From Echinicola arenosa (GTDB lineage: Bacteria > Bacteroidota > Bacteroidia > Cytophagales > Cyclobacteriaceae), in the NCBI RefSeq assembly GCF_014841125.1, contig NZ_JACYTQ010000002.1:868001-932000 (forward strand): a stretch of DNA of 64,000 nt, read 5' to 3'. The first letter of the stretch is position 1. Every line of letters starts with the position of its first letter. The notes under the pieces were generated by a model. It was not told the origin of the DNA. It saw only the letters and a list, made by a program, of their open reading frames with translations, and did no database searches. Both the position numbers and the translations under genes were made by a program. Of the stretch, positions 24,783-33,354 are shown in pieces.

Positions 24783-26393
24783 ATGAAATTTTCACTTCAA
24801 AGCATAAGCTATTTTGCTTTTCTGATTTTATTCGCTTCCTGCGCGGGGTCAAAAAAAATCCATCAGCCGAATGACGCCCCAGTTCCTCAAGAGGCTCCAC
24901 CTATAAGTCATTCAAGAGAAAATACTGTTGCTACCCCTTCGGATCAACCTGAGACCTTACCGTTATTTACTGCGCCTTCCAGGGAAATGAGAGGCGTTTG
25001 GATTGCCACCGTGGCTAATATTGACTGGCCTAGCTCTGGAAATGACAGTTTCGAAAAACAAAAAATGGATTTCCTGCAAATCTTGGATTTCTATCACCAG
25101 CGCAATTTCAATGCTGTATTTGTTCAAGTAAGGGCAGCAGGTGATGCTTTTTACCCTTCTGACCTGGCCCCGTGGTCCAAATTTTTAACTGGAAAAGAAG
25201 GACAATCCCCAAAAACCTCCATGGATCCACTCAAATGGATGATCCAAGCTGCCCACGAAAGGGGAATGGAATTTCATGCTTGGCTGAACCCCTACCGTGC
25301 AACCTTCAACCTCGACACCAAAGAGTTGAGCCCAAAACACGATTACTTCCGTCACCCTGACTGGATGATAACCTATGGTACCAAGCGTTATTATAATCCC
25401 GGGCTTCCGGCAGTCCAAAACCATATCGCAAGCATTGTCAAAGAAATCGTTCAAAAGTATGATGTGGACGGCATCCACTTTGACGATTACTTCTATCCCT
25501 ACAAGATCAAAGGGCAAGAATTTGCAGATCAAAATGCCTATCGCCAATATGGAAGAGGGAGCTCTTTGGCCGACTGGCGCCGCCAAAATGTGGACCAACT
25601 GATCCGGAAAACAAGTGAAATAATTGATTCGGAAAAGCCCTGGGTAGCTTTTGGTGTAAGCCCATTTGGGGTTTGGAGAAATAATTCTCAGGATCCAAGA
25701 GGCTCTGCCACCAAAGCAGGTCAAACTAACTATGATGATCTATACGCAGATCCATTGGTATGGATAAAAAATGGTTGGGTGGATTACATCGCACCTCAAG
25801 TATACTGGAGTATGGACCATGACGCTGCTTCCTACCGAACGCTGCTGAAGTGGTGGTCCGATAAGGCTCAAGATACCCCTATCTATATCGGAAACGGATC
25901 CTACAAGGTACGGAATGATGGAGATGAAGCGTGGACAAGTACTTTTGAGCTACCCAATCAAGTGGCCTATGCACGTACAATCCCAGGAATAGAAGGCAAT
26001 GTTTTTTTCCGTGCCCGCTCCCTGATGGGAAACAACCGGGATGTGGCCAATTTGCTCCTTCAAAATGTATATGCCAGTCCAGCTTTGGCACCTTCCCAAA
26101 AGGTCCTTTCTGATGTCATGTCCAATATTGAGCCTCAGATCAGCAGCAAACACCTTTCCGCCAGGGGACTTCAGTTGCAAATTTCCAATGCCTATCTCTC
26201 TAAAGAAGTAGTCCTCTATGGCTACAATAATGCTGGTAGATGGGAATTGGTGGAAAACCTACGGACAAGTGGCTCTTTTGATGGAGAGACCTTTGTCTTT
26301 AACCATCCTGCCATCCAAAACTATCCTTTTCTAGCGATTGGATTTTTGGGGAATTATGGTGAGCTCTCCCAGCTTAAAATTTGGAAACCTTGA
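24783..26393 (+). CDS. GHL10/DUF187 family glycoside-hydrolase-like lipoprotein
   Basis: 536 residues. The lipobox is LILFASC20, followed by a Pro/Ser-rich linker to about residue 65. The GHL10 TIM barrel begins REMRGVWIATVANIDWPSSG and continues through NFNAVFVQVRAAGDAFYPS, GMEFHAWLNPYRA, YDVDGIHFDDYFYPY (likely acidic active-site residues), VAFGVSPFGVWRNNSQDP and WVDYIAPQVYWS. A C-terminal beta domain of ~100 residues follows. The family (DUF187, now GHL10) is predicted to cleave peptidoglycan- or chitin-like glycans, and related YngK/Digh proteins are implicated in wall turnover. It converges on the decayed sulfatase. Confidence 0.88.
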   Translation: MKFSLQSISYFAFLILFASCAGSKKIHQPNDAPVPQEAPPISHSRENTVATPSDQPETLPLFTAPSREMRGVWIATVANIDWPSSGNDSFEKQKMDFLQILDFYHQRNFNAVFVQVRAAGDAFYPSDLAPWSKFLTGKEGQSPKTSMDPLKWMIQAAHERGMEFHAWLNPYRATFNLDTKELSPKHDYFRHPDWMITYGTKRYYNPGLPAVQNHIASIVKEIVQKYDVDGIHFDDYFYPYKIKGQEFADQNAYRQYGRGSSLADWRRQNVDQLIRKTSEIIDSEKPWVAFGVSPFGVWRNNSQDPRGSATKAGQTNYDDLYADPLVWIKNGWVDYIAPQVYWSMDHDAASYRTLLKWWSDKAQDTPIYIGNGSYKVRNDGDEAWTSTFELPNQVAYARTIPGIEGNVFFRARSLMGNNRDVANLLLQNVYASPALAPSQKVLSDVMSNIEPQISSKHLSARGLQLQISNAYLSKEVVLYGYNNAGRWELVENLRTSGSFDGETFVFNHPAIQNYPFLAIGFLGNYGELSQLKIWKP

Positions 26394-26412
26394 GTCAATT
26401 ATCTAAAATCAG

Positions 26413-27140
26413 TTAATTGAATGGACCTTTTTGATTGACTTGAGTTGCATTTTTGGCTGACCCACGCATTTCTTCCCGGACTCCAGATTGCAGCATATAT
26501 ATTCTGGAATCAGCGATTCATACCAACTCTTGGTGAGGTCTTTTGGAGTGTTATCTCCTGTTTCCTACCGCCACTCAAGCAACACTTGGTGGATTTCTGC
26601 CCAATCTTTTGGTAGACAGAATCTACTGCCAAATTATAAAGCTGGAAAGGATCATTTGCAATATCATAGAATTCTTCAGAAGATCTTGGTGTCACAAAAA
26701 TATCTACTTGAATGGCCGGCATCTCGCCTGCTTTATGAAGCGCTTCAAAATCCTGATAGAAGGACTGGTCACTACATCCAATGGACCAGACTACGGAATT
26801 TTAAGCCTGGAATTTAGAATATACAGGTATTTTCCAGACCAAACCATCTGCTTGTGTGCCTCATAATCATAGCCTTGGGTCTTCAGAAATTCGGGAAGAG
26901 ACTTCATATCCAAAGGAAGCTCAGTTTGGAGCTCTGCCGCACCAGTATTTTGTGGGTAACGACCTGCTAAAATTGATTTTAGCTAGAACTGCAAGAGCAG
27001 GCCGTCAAATGCACATTTTTAAAGCTCAAGCCATCAGCAGCCATTTTGTCAACTTTCGCTGTTTTGACCTAAGCAAGACCATAACAACCCGAATCATCCC
27101 GCTCATATCATCTTCAATGATGATAATAAAATTTTAAATC
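26413..27140 (-). pseudogene. decayed sulfatase gene (frameshifts, stops, large internal deletion)
   Basis: No intact frame exists, but minus-strand translation gives ordered fragments of a formylglycine sulfatase. Near 27100-27137 is NFIIIIEDDMSG, matching the metal-binding N-terminus. Near 26985-27090 are DDSGCYG and KTAKVDKMAADGLSF then KNVHLTACSCSSS (the Cys motif region with its Arg lost). Near 26840-26960 are parts of GRYPQNTGAAELQTELPLDMKSLPEFLKTQGYD in shifting frames. Near 26625-26676 is EEFYDIANDPFQLYNLA, the C-terminal signature. At 26416-26480 is REEMRGSAKNATQVNQKGPFN and then a stop. The fragments jump from the N-terminal quarter to the C-terminus within ~725 bp, so more than half of a usual ~1.4-kb gene is missing. 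Confidence 0.88.
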
Positions 27141-27175
27141 AAACTTTTCAGACCAACATCCGACAGAAACGACAA

Positions 27176-27197
27176 AAGCCGCCCAAATGGACGGCTT
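27176..27197 (-). terminator. terminator of the SSS symporter gene
   Basis: On the minus strand AAGCCGTCC, loop ATTT, GGGCGGCTT is followed by TT and GTC; one stem position is G-T. It lies 29 bp past the symporter stop codon. Confidence 0.65.
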
Positions 27198-27225
27198 AGT
27201 TAATACCGATTATAAATCTGGCGTG

Positions 27226-29007
27226 TCAAAACAGCTTGATCTTGCTCCAGCTTCTGATCAAAATAGTGAAGGCCAAAGCACTCACGATTGAAGCAATAAT
27301 AGCTGACATGGTATTGTCATATAGCCAGAATCCTATGGCAAACAAGGCAGAATAAATTGCTACCGAACCTGTCACCATTAAACCTATTTCGAAAGGCAAC
27401 TGTCCCTGCTCTGCTTCTACCTCTGGATACCTATCCAATAATTTTCTCCAACCATAGGCTGCCGGCTTCACTTTTTTATAAAAAGAAAGTAAGATTTCAT
27501 CATTTTCTGGTTTGGTCACCAAGGTAACGATCACCCAAGTGGCCGTGGTCACACTGACACCATAAAGTAGCTTCAAATACTCCATTCCTTCTGGAATATT
27601 GATGATACCAAACTTAGGGTTGATGGTCTCAAAGAAGATGGCCACAATAAATGATATGATCATCGCTGAAATCTCCGTGTAAGCATTGATCCTCCACCAG
27701 AACCATCTTAAAATAAAGATCAATCCAGTACCTGCACCAATCTGAAGCAAAATATTAAACGCTTCAAGTGCATTGGACAAGGCCAAAGCCAGTAGAGCGG
27801 CCAAGCCCATCAATACCACTGTTGAGATTCTCCCCACATTAACCAACTCCTTATCAGAAGCATCAGGCTTTACAAATCTTTGGTAGAAGTCATTTACCAC
27901 ATAAGAGGATCCCCAGTTCAAATGTGTAGAAAGAGTAGACATTACCGCTGCAATCAAAGAGGCCAATACAATACCAATCAATCCAGTTGGTAAGTAGGTC
28001 AACATGGCAGAATAAGCCAAATCATCTCCCAATTTATCCGCAGGAATATGTGGGAAAGCTTCCTTCATATCACTGATCTGCGGAAATACCACCAATGAAG
28101 CCAAGGCAATGATGATCCATGGCCAAGGACGAAGCGCATAGTGGGCTACATTGAAGAATAAGGTTGCTCCAATTGCATTCTTTTCATCTTTGGCAGAAAG
28201 CATCCTTTGGGCGATATAACCACCACCACCTGGCTCAGCACCTGGGTACCATGTTGCCCACCATTGGATTGCGATAGGCATCAAGAACAAAGGAATCACC
28301 AAGTTCATGTCATTGAAATCAGGAAGAAAAGATAACTTGTCAGACACATTTGGGTGAGCCAACAAGTTGTCCAAAGATCCAATTTCAGGAAGGTCCAAAA
28401 TATAGATTGCAGCACCGATTGCACCGGCCATGGCAATGAAGAACTGGAAGAAGTCAGTCAACAAAACCCCTTTTAAGCCACCCAAAGAACTATACACAAC
28501 TGTCACAATTGAAGCAATCAATAAAGTTTGCACTGGGCTTAGTCCAAGCATCACCCCACCAATCTTAATAGCTGCCAAAGAGACGGTGGCCATGATCATC
28601 ACGTTAAAGAAAACTCCCAAATAGATTGCTCTAAAACCTCTTAAAAAAGCCGCTGCTTTGCCTCCATACCTTAATTCATAGAATTCCAAATCAGTATTGA
28701 TTTCAGACCTTCTCCAAAGTTTGGCATAAACAAACACAGTAAGCATACCGGTCAATAGGAAACACCACCAAGTCCAGTTACCAGAGACACCATTATTCCT
28801 TACAATATCCGTAACCAAGTTAGGGGTATCCGCTGAGAAGGTGGTAGCAACCATGGAAACACCCAAAAGCCACCATGGCATACTTCTGCCAGATAAGAAG
28901 AAGTCCTTAGAACTTTTACCTGCAGATTTTGATGTAAACACGCCTATCAGCAAGGAAATGATGAAAAAGGCCGCAATAATGCCCCAGTCAATTGGAGAAA
29001 TGTTCAT
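27226..29007 (-). CDS. sodium:solute symporter (SSS family), probable Na+/sugar or amino-sugar transporter
   Basis: 593 residues with about 14 membrane segments. It starts ISPIDWGIIAAFFIISLLIGVFTSKSAGKSSKDFFLSGRSMPWWLLGVSMVATTFSADTPNLVTDIV, typical of the SSS/SGLT fold, with the Na+-site helix GLIGIVLASLIAAVMSTLSTHLNWGSSYVVNDFYQR. It carries substrate into the cytoplasm with Na+. The substrate is not readable from sequence. The divergent neighbour is a NahK-like N-acetylhexosamine kinase, followed by a sugar oxidoreductase, which suggests an amino sugar. Confidence 0.88.
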   Translation of the reverse strand: MNISPIDWGIIAAFFIISLLIGVFTSKSAGKSSKDFFLSGRSMPWWLLGVSMVATTFSADTPNLVTDIVRNNGVSGNWTWWCFLLTGMLTVFVYAKLWRRSEINTDLEFYELRYGGKAAAFLRGFRAIYLGVFFNVMIMATVSLAAIKIGGVMLGLSPVQTLLIASIVTVVYSSLGGLKGVLLTDFFQFFIAMAGAIGAAIYILDLPEIGSLDNLLAHPNVSDKLSFLPDFNDMNLVIPLFLMPIAIQWWATWYPGAEPGGGGYIAQRMLSAKDEKNAIGATLFFNVAHYALRPWPWIIIALASLVVFPQISDMKEAFPHIPADKLGDDLAYSAMLTYLPTGLIGIVLASLIAAVMSTLSTHLNWGSSYVVNDFYQRFVKPDASDKELVNVGRISTVVLMGLAALLALALSNALEAFNILLQIGAGTGLIFILRWFWWRINAYTEISAMIISFIVAIFFETINPKFGIINIPEGMEYLKLLYGVSVTTATWVIVTLVTKPENDEILLSFYKKVKPAAYGWRKLLDRYPEVEAEQGQLPFEIGLMVTGSVAIYSALFAIGFWLYDNTMSAIIASIVSALAFTILIRSWSKIKLF

Positions 29008-29375
29008 AATATCCTAATGTATTTAGTGATTTAGTAAAATCGGTAACTTACTTTTTTTGGGTGCGTTTAAGCTGTTAAATGAAGTTTTATAAAATTTTAC
29101 ATTTAATAAAACGCACTTTTGAAATAAATTTCACTAATGTATTCAATTATTCATGAATTACAAAAAGTGAAATCTTGTTAACTTAACTTTAATTTTCCCA
29201 AAGAAAATAAATATTGACGAAAACATATATTAATACGCTTATTTTTTATTTTTGCGTTCGGTTTACGCAATAAAATGTTTCAAATTCTTTTGAATTATAA
29301 ATTTCAGGTTGTACTTTAAATTTGAAATGGTAAGCAGAGCTGACCTTTTAGTAAACTTAAGGCGTTATCAAACTA
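29008..29375. promoter_or_regulatory. 368-bp divergent promoter region between symporter and kinase genes, with inverted repeats
   Basis: AT-rich DNA between two divergent genes. GTGCGTTT (29061-29068) recurs inverted as AAACGCAC (29109-29116). A second, closer inverted repeat is TTGCGT (29252-29257) with ACGCAA (29265-29270). TATTTTTG at 29247-29254, overlapping the second repeat, fits the TAnnTTTG -7 consensus for rightward transcription, although no TTTG is found at the expected -33. The shared GCGT core suggests a repressor operator; this is inference. Confidence 0.4.
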
Positions 29376-30446
29376 ATGATTGAATTGAATATGAATGCGG
29401 TAATAGGTCAGCTTTTGAAGCACTATGGACAGGAAGAGGAAGTTACTGAGGTTAAAAAATATGGCTCCGGTCACATTCATAAAACTTTTTTAGTGGATAT
29501 TCCTTCCCAGCAATATATTCTTCAAAGCTTCAATCGAAAAGTCTTTCCTTTCCCAGACCGCATCGCAGGTAATTTACAGCAAGTAAAAACCCACCTCCAT
29601 GGAAAAAACCTGGAGTTTAACTTGCCCCTTCCCATGCGCACTACTGCTGGAAAGTTATTTACTGACCATGAAAACGTCTTTTACAGGCTGTTTCCCTTTG
29701 TAGAGGGAAAATGTATTGACAAGGTAGAAAACCCAAAGCAAGCTTACCTGGCCGCTCAAGCTTTTGGAGGATTCATTAAAGCTTGTGCCGGTATCACTAC
29801 TGATGGCTTAGAAGAAGTTATCGAAGGTTTTCATGACCTTTCCCTTCGCTACCGACAATTTGAAATGGCACTCAAAAACACTCAAATTGAACTGTCTGGG
29901 GAAGTATTGGACATGGTGGAGTTTTATAAAAAGCAAGTGCTTCTTGTAAGGAAGTACAAACATTACGTTGAAACACTTCCACTTAGGGTTACACACAATG
30001 ATACCAAGATCAACAATGTCATCTTTTCTGACGACTTCAGCAAGATAAATGCTGTAATTGATCTGGATACTGTTATGGCGGGTTATGTCTTTTATGATTT
30101 CGGTGACCTGGTGCGTACAGTGGCCTGCACTGAAGAAGAAGGCTCTGTCGAATGGGACAAGATCGATATCGACCTTGACAAATACGCAGCTTTGCTTCAA
30201 GGCTTTGTCGAGGCCATGGACTCAGAACTATCGGCAGAAGAAAAGGAATCATTACCTTTTGGAGGAGAAATGATGGCCTGTATCATGGGACTTCGCTTTC
30301 TTACGGACTATTTAAATGGCAATATCTATTATCCAATCAGTTACCAAGATCATAATTTGCATCGCTCTAAAAACCAGGCACTCTTGCTTCAAGCCCTCCA
30401 AACCAAACGTAAATCTATCTCTCTTTTATTGGAAAAGGTCCAGTAA
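29376..30446 (+). CDS. NahK-like N-acetylhexosamine 1-kinase (aminoglycoside-phosphotransferase fold)
   Basis: 356 residues of the APH/choline-kinase fold. The nucleotide loop region is KKYGSGHIHKTFLVD. The catalytic loop is T-H207-N-D209-T-K-I-N-N and the metal-binding motif is VID229-L-D231 followed by TVMAGYVFYDFGDLVRT. The wording HNDTKxxN plus IDLDTVMxG plus DFGD is characteristic of NahK, which phosphorylates GlcNAc/GalNAc at C1. An alternative start six codons in (MNAVIGQLLKHYG) is equally plausible. Divergent from the SSS symporter and upstream of an exported oxidoreductase, so a role in amino-sugar salvage is likely. Confidence 0.78.
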   Translation: MIELNMNAVIGQLLKHYGQEEEVTEVKKYGSGHIHKTFLVDIPSQQYILQSFNRKVFPFPDRIAGNLQQVKTHLHGKNLEFNLPLPMRTTAGKLFTDHENVFYRLFPFVEGKCIDKVENPKQAYLAAQAFGGFIKACAGITTDGLEEVIEGFHDLSLRYRQFEMALKNTQIELSGEVLDMVEFYKKQVLLVRKYKHYVETLPLRVTHNDTKINNVIFSDDFSKINAVIDLDTVMAGYVFYDFGDLVRTVACTEEEGSVEWDKIDIDLDKYAALLQGFVEAMDSELSAEEKESLPFGGEMMACIMGLRFLTDYLNGNIYYPISYQDHNLHRSKNQALLLQALQTKRKSISLLLEKVQ

Positions 30447-30750
30447 AAACGTTCAATACCGAGCTAAAGGACCATATTACCACCCTTAAATCTTCTCTCC
30501 GGATTTAACTACCTCTTTGTACCCAAGAGTATTTAACAATTTTTTTCACTAGAGCTAAGCTACTTTTTATAGTTTTATCACTGAAAAAGACAGGTTTATC
30601 AAGGTTTTAATCCAAAAGAATAATCTTTAAAGACTTTACTTATCTCTAGTTAGATTACTTATTTTTTTTTGTATCTTGGGTATATTATTGCAAAAAGTTA
30701 GATTTACGGAAGAAAATAATGGCTTTAACCATATAAATAAACAGTACCCC
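30447..30750. other. 304-bp intergenic region before the exported Gfo/Idh gene
   Basis: AT-rich with no convincing ORF. Runs of T at 30661-30670 and TATTATTG (30683-30690, one mismatch to TAnnTTTG) could belong to a promoter for the oxidoreductase gene, but no matching -33 is present. No terminator hairpin was found after the kinase gene, so read-through is possible. Confidence 0.35.
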
Positions 30751-32082
30751 ATGAAAAAAAGAACATTTCTTAAAAATACGGCAGCGCTTGCCGCAGTATC
30801 TATGCTTCCTGGATCAGTTTGGTCCATGGCAAAAGGTAAAAGGCTCCGTACGGCACACATAGGTATATCCAATATGGGTATGGCAGATTTGAAAGCCATC
30901 GCTTCTCATAGCTTAGTGGACGTAGTGGGCTTATGTGATGTGGACAGCAACGCTTTGGCAACCGCAAAAGCCATGCACCCAAAAGCAAAAACCTATGCGG
31001 ATTACCGTGAAATGCTCAAAGAAATGTCAGATGAAATCGATGCAGTAATTGTATCCACTCCTGACCACACGCACGCCCCAGCTTCTATGTTGGCCATGGA
31101 AAAAGGCAAACCAGTCTATTGCCAAAAACCTTTGACCCATCATGTAACAGAGGCAAGGGCAATGAAAAAATTTGCAGCAGATAACAATATCATTACCCAA
31201 ATGGGTATCCAGGTACACTCCTTCTATGACTATAAGCTAGCAACACACCTAATCCGTGAAGGAATCATCGGTAAAGTGAAGTGCGTTAGGGCTTGGTCTC
31301 CTAAAAACTGGGGCTTTGATGGAGAGGCTCCTGAGGGATCTGATCCAGTACCAAGTACTTTAGATTGGAACTTATGGTTAGGCACTGCCCCTGAAAGAGA
31401 ATACAAAAAGGGTTATTACCACACAGGAAATTGGAGAAAAGTATTGGACTATGGCTGTGGTACTTTGGGCGATATGGGTGTCCATATCTTTGACACTCCT
31501 TACAATGCTCTGGAACTTGATGTCCCAATGACCATCAAAAACAAATGCCGCAAACCAACCGGATTTGGCTTCCCTGAGCACAATGAAGTGACCTATACTT
31601 TCCCTCAGACCCCATATACCACCGAAACCTTGAAATGGGTATGGTATGATGGCCCTGGAGCACCTGCTAAGCACAAAGACTTGAAATTGCCCAATGGAGA
31701 TGAACTGCCTGGCCAAGGCGCCATGTTTATTGGTGAAGATGGAAGACGTCTACTGCTTCCTCACTTTATGCAACTACCTAAGCTAATTGTAGATGGTGAG
31801 TATAAAGAATTGGATCTTAGTGGCACCGAACATATTGGGCAGCCTGTGAGAGATTATGACAGTGAAGGAGAAAAGCATTACCACCAGTTTGTGGATGCTT
31901 GCTTGGGTAAAGATGAGACCAGCGCTCCGTTTGATTATGCAGCAAGGCTGACGGAAACTATTTTGTTAGGAACTATTGCCGGTAGATTCCCGAACAAAAC
32001 ACTTCACTGGGATGCCAAAACAGCCCGATTTGCAGAAGAAGAAGCCAATGCACTATTGGATGCACCATACAGAGAATTTTAA
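30751..32082 (+). CDS. exported Gfo/Idh/MocA-family oxidoreductase
   Basis: 443 residues from the ATG at 30751; upstream codons in the same frame would bury the leader. The N-terminus MKKRTFLKNTAALAAVSMLPGSVWSM is a Tat-like signal (KR-x-F-L-K, then a hydrophobic stretch), as is common for the larger exported members of this family. The Rossmann domain has RTAHIGISNMGMADL and the conserved lysine in KPVYCQKPLTHHV. The C-terminal part has YGCGTLGDMGVHIFD. These periplasmic enzymes act on sugars or glycosides with a bound NAD(P). It lies downstream of the kinase on the same strand. Confidence 0.87.
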   Translation: MKKRTFLKNTAALAAVSMLPGSVWSMAKGKRLRTAHIGISNMGMADLKAIASHSLVDVVGLCDVDSNALATAKAMHPKAKTYADYREMLKEMSDEIDAVIVSTPDHTHAPASMLAMEKGKPVYCQKPLTHHVTEARAMKKFAADNNIITQMGIQVHSFYDYKLATHLIREGIIGKVKCVRAWSPKNWGFDGEAPEGSDPVPSTLDWNLWLGTAPEREYKKGYYHTGNWRKVLDYGCGTLGDMGVHIFDTPYNALELDVPMTIKNKCRKPTGFGFPEHNEVTYTFPQTPYTTETLKWVWYDGPGAPAKHKDLKLPNGDELPGQGAMFIGEDGRRLLLPHFMQLPKLIVDGEYKELDLSGTEHIGQPVRDYDSEGEKHYHQFVDACLGKDETSAPFDYAARLTETILLGTIAGRFPNKTLHWDAKTARFAEEEANALLDAPYREF

Positions 32083-32103
32083 TATGTATTAGTTGATTGA
32101 TTT

Positions 32104-32130
32104 AAAAAGGGGGCTTCGGTCCCTTTTTTT
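32104..32130 (+). terminator. rho-independent terminator after the exported oxidoreductase
   Basis: AAAAAGGG and CCCTTTTTTT pair around GGGCTTCGGT, with the stable CTTCGG-type loop and a 7-T tail, 22 bp past the stop codon. Confidence 0.85.
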
Positions 32131-32188
32131 ATGCACTAATTGACCACTATCCATTTGACTTACTCATAAGTGAACCTTAATTTATGTT

Positions 32189-33184
32189 ATGAAAAAGTCT
32201 CTATTCCTTGTTTCTTTATCCATCATACTTTTTACACATTGTCAAAAGGCCAGGCAAGAAAGCGTTTCAGAAGATATTTTTGACCGTGTAAGACACCTGC
32301 CAGACAGTATCAAAATAAATGACATCACCATTTATTACCTTTTCAAGTATCAAATCCTGGCCCACCGCGAAAACAGCTATGACAGCACCATGGTCATCGA
32401 AAAGGTTTTTGAAAGACATCCTAAAATCTGGAAGGAACTCTATGGGGTACTTTTTGATTCTGTCCGATTTTCCACAGAAGCAGGAATGATCAGTTGGAAC
32501 AAAGACATCTATCAAGATCACTCGGATACAATTGAATCAAGAATAGATCAGTTACTTGAAGTAAATTTTGATTCTACACTTAAAGCAAGCTTGACAGGAT
32601 TAAAAAGACTGACTGGAAGAAGCCCTGAAAATGTAAAACTGAGTATCATATTGTCCCCAGTAGAAGGAATCGGCTTTGGGGGAATGGAAAATGATGCTTT
32701 TATCCTTGACCTTTTGGATAGTAATTTCGATGTGATCAACATGGTAAAAGAAGGCATTCCGCATGAACTGAACCATTTCATTTATGAGCCTACCCGTGCA
32801 AATGACCCTGACAAAGACAGTCCCCTGCGTTTATGCATTGATGAAGGCTTTGCTTGTTATTACACCTATCGCTATTTCGATGGAGGAATTTCAAAAGCAC
32901 AAGCCGTAGAGCAGATGAGTGAAGCCGATTGGCAATGGTATCTTGATCATGAAAGGGAAATATATGAACAATGTGCACCATATTTCTTTCAATCCGGTGA
33001 AGACGACCCTTTGCGTCAATTGGGAAAAGAAATGGGTGCTCCCAAAACATTATTTTACTGGCTTGGCTTTAGGATCATAGAAAGCTATGTCCAAAATCAT
33101 GGCAAAGATTCATGGAAAGAGATCTATGAATTGCCTGTCAAAGATGTCTTGCAGCAAAGTAACTATGCCGAATCTTTAAGGTAA
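32189..33184 (+). CDS. exported zincin-like metallopeptidase (possibly DUF2268-type), putative lipoprotein
   Basis: 331 residues. The N-terminus MKKSLFLVSLSIILFTHC18 looks like a lipoprotein leader, although FTHC is a poor lipobox. An H-E-L-N-H zincin motif is at 192-196 (EGIPHELNHFIYEP). The downstream CIDEGFACYYTYRY supplies a Glu (about 219) in the right place for the third zinc ligand, as in gluzincins. The Gly-rich strand before it (LSPVEGIGFGGMENDAFILD) resembles the edge strand in DUF2268-like predicted Zn proteases. The substrate is unknown. It stands alone after a strong terminator. Confidence 0.7.
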   Translation: MKKSLFLVSLSIILFTHCQKARQESVSEDIFDRVRHLPDSIKINDITIYYLFKYQILAHRENSYDSTMVIEKVFERHPKIWKELYGVLFDSVRFSTEAGMISWNKDIYQDHSDTIESRIDQLLEVNFDSTLKASLTGLKRLTGRSPENVKLSIILSPVEGIGFGGMENDAFILDLLDSNFDVINMVKEGIPHELNHFIYEPTRANDPDKDSPLRLCIDEGFACYYTYRYFDGGISKAQAVEQMSEADWQWYLDHEREIYEQCAPYFFQSGEDDPLRQLGKEMGAPKTLFYWLGFRIIESYVQNHGKDSWKEIYELPVKDVLQQSNYAESLR

Positions 33185-33354
33185 AGTCAACTTACTTATT
33201 CTATTAAAAAAGTATAAGTGAGCACAGCAATAACCTTAGCTAAATAGTCCAGCATATATAGAGAATTGCCAATAATCGCTAACATCTATAGCTTTTCACA
33301 CGATTAAAAATTAATTTGTGGCCTAATTTAAACTGACACCAAGAAAGGAGTACA

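Noticed and set aside
26488-27137. Several short plus-strand frames in the gap after the GHL10 gene
   Set aside because: They are antisense to the decayed sulfatase, whose minus-strand fragments have clear family motifs.
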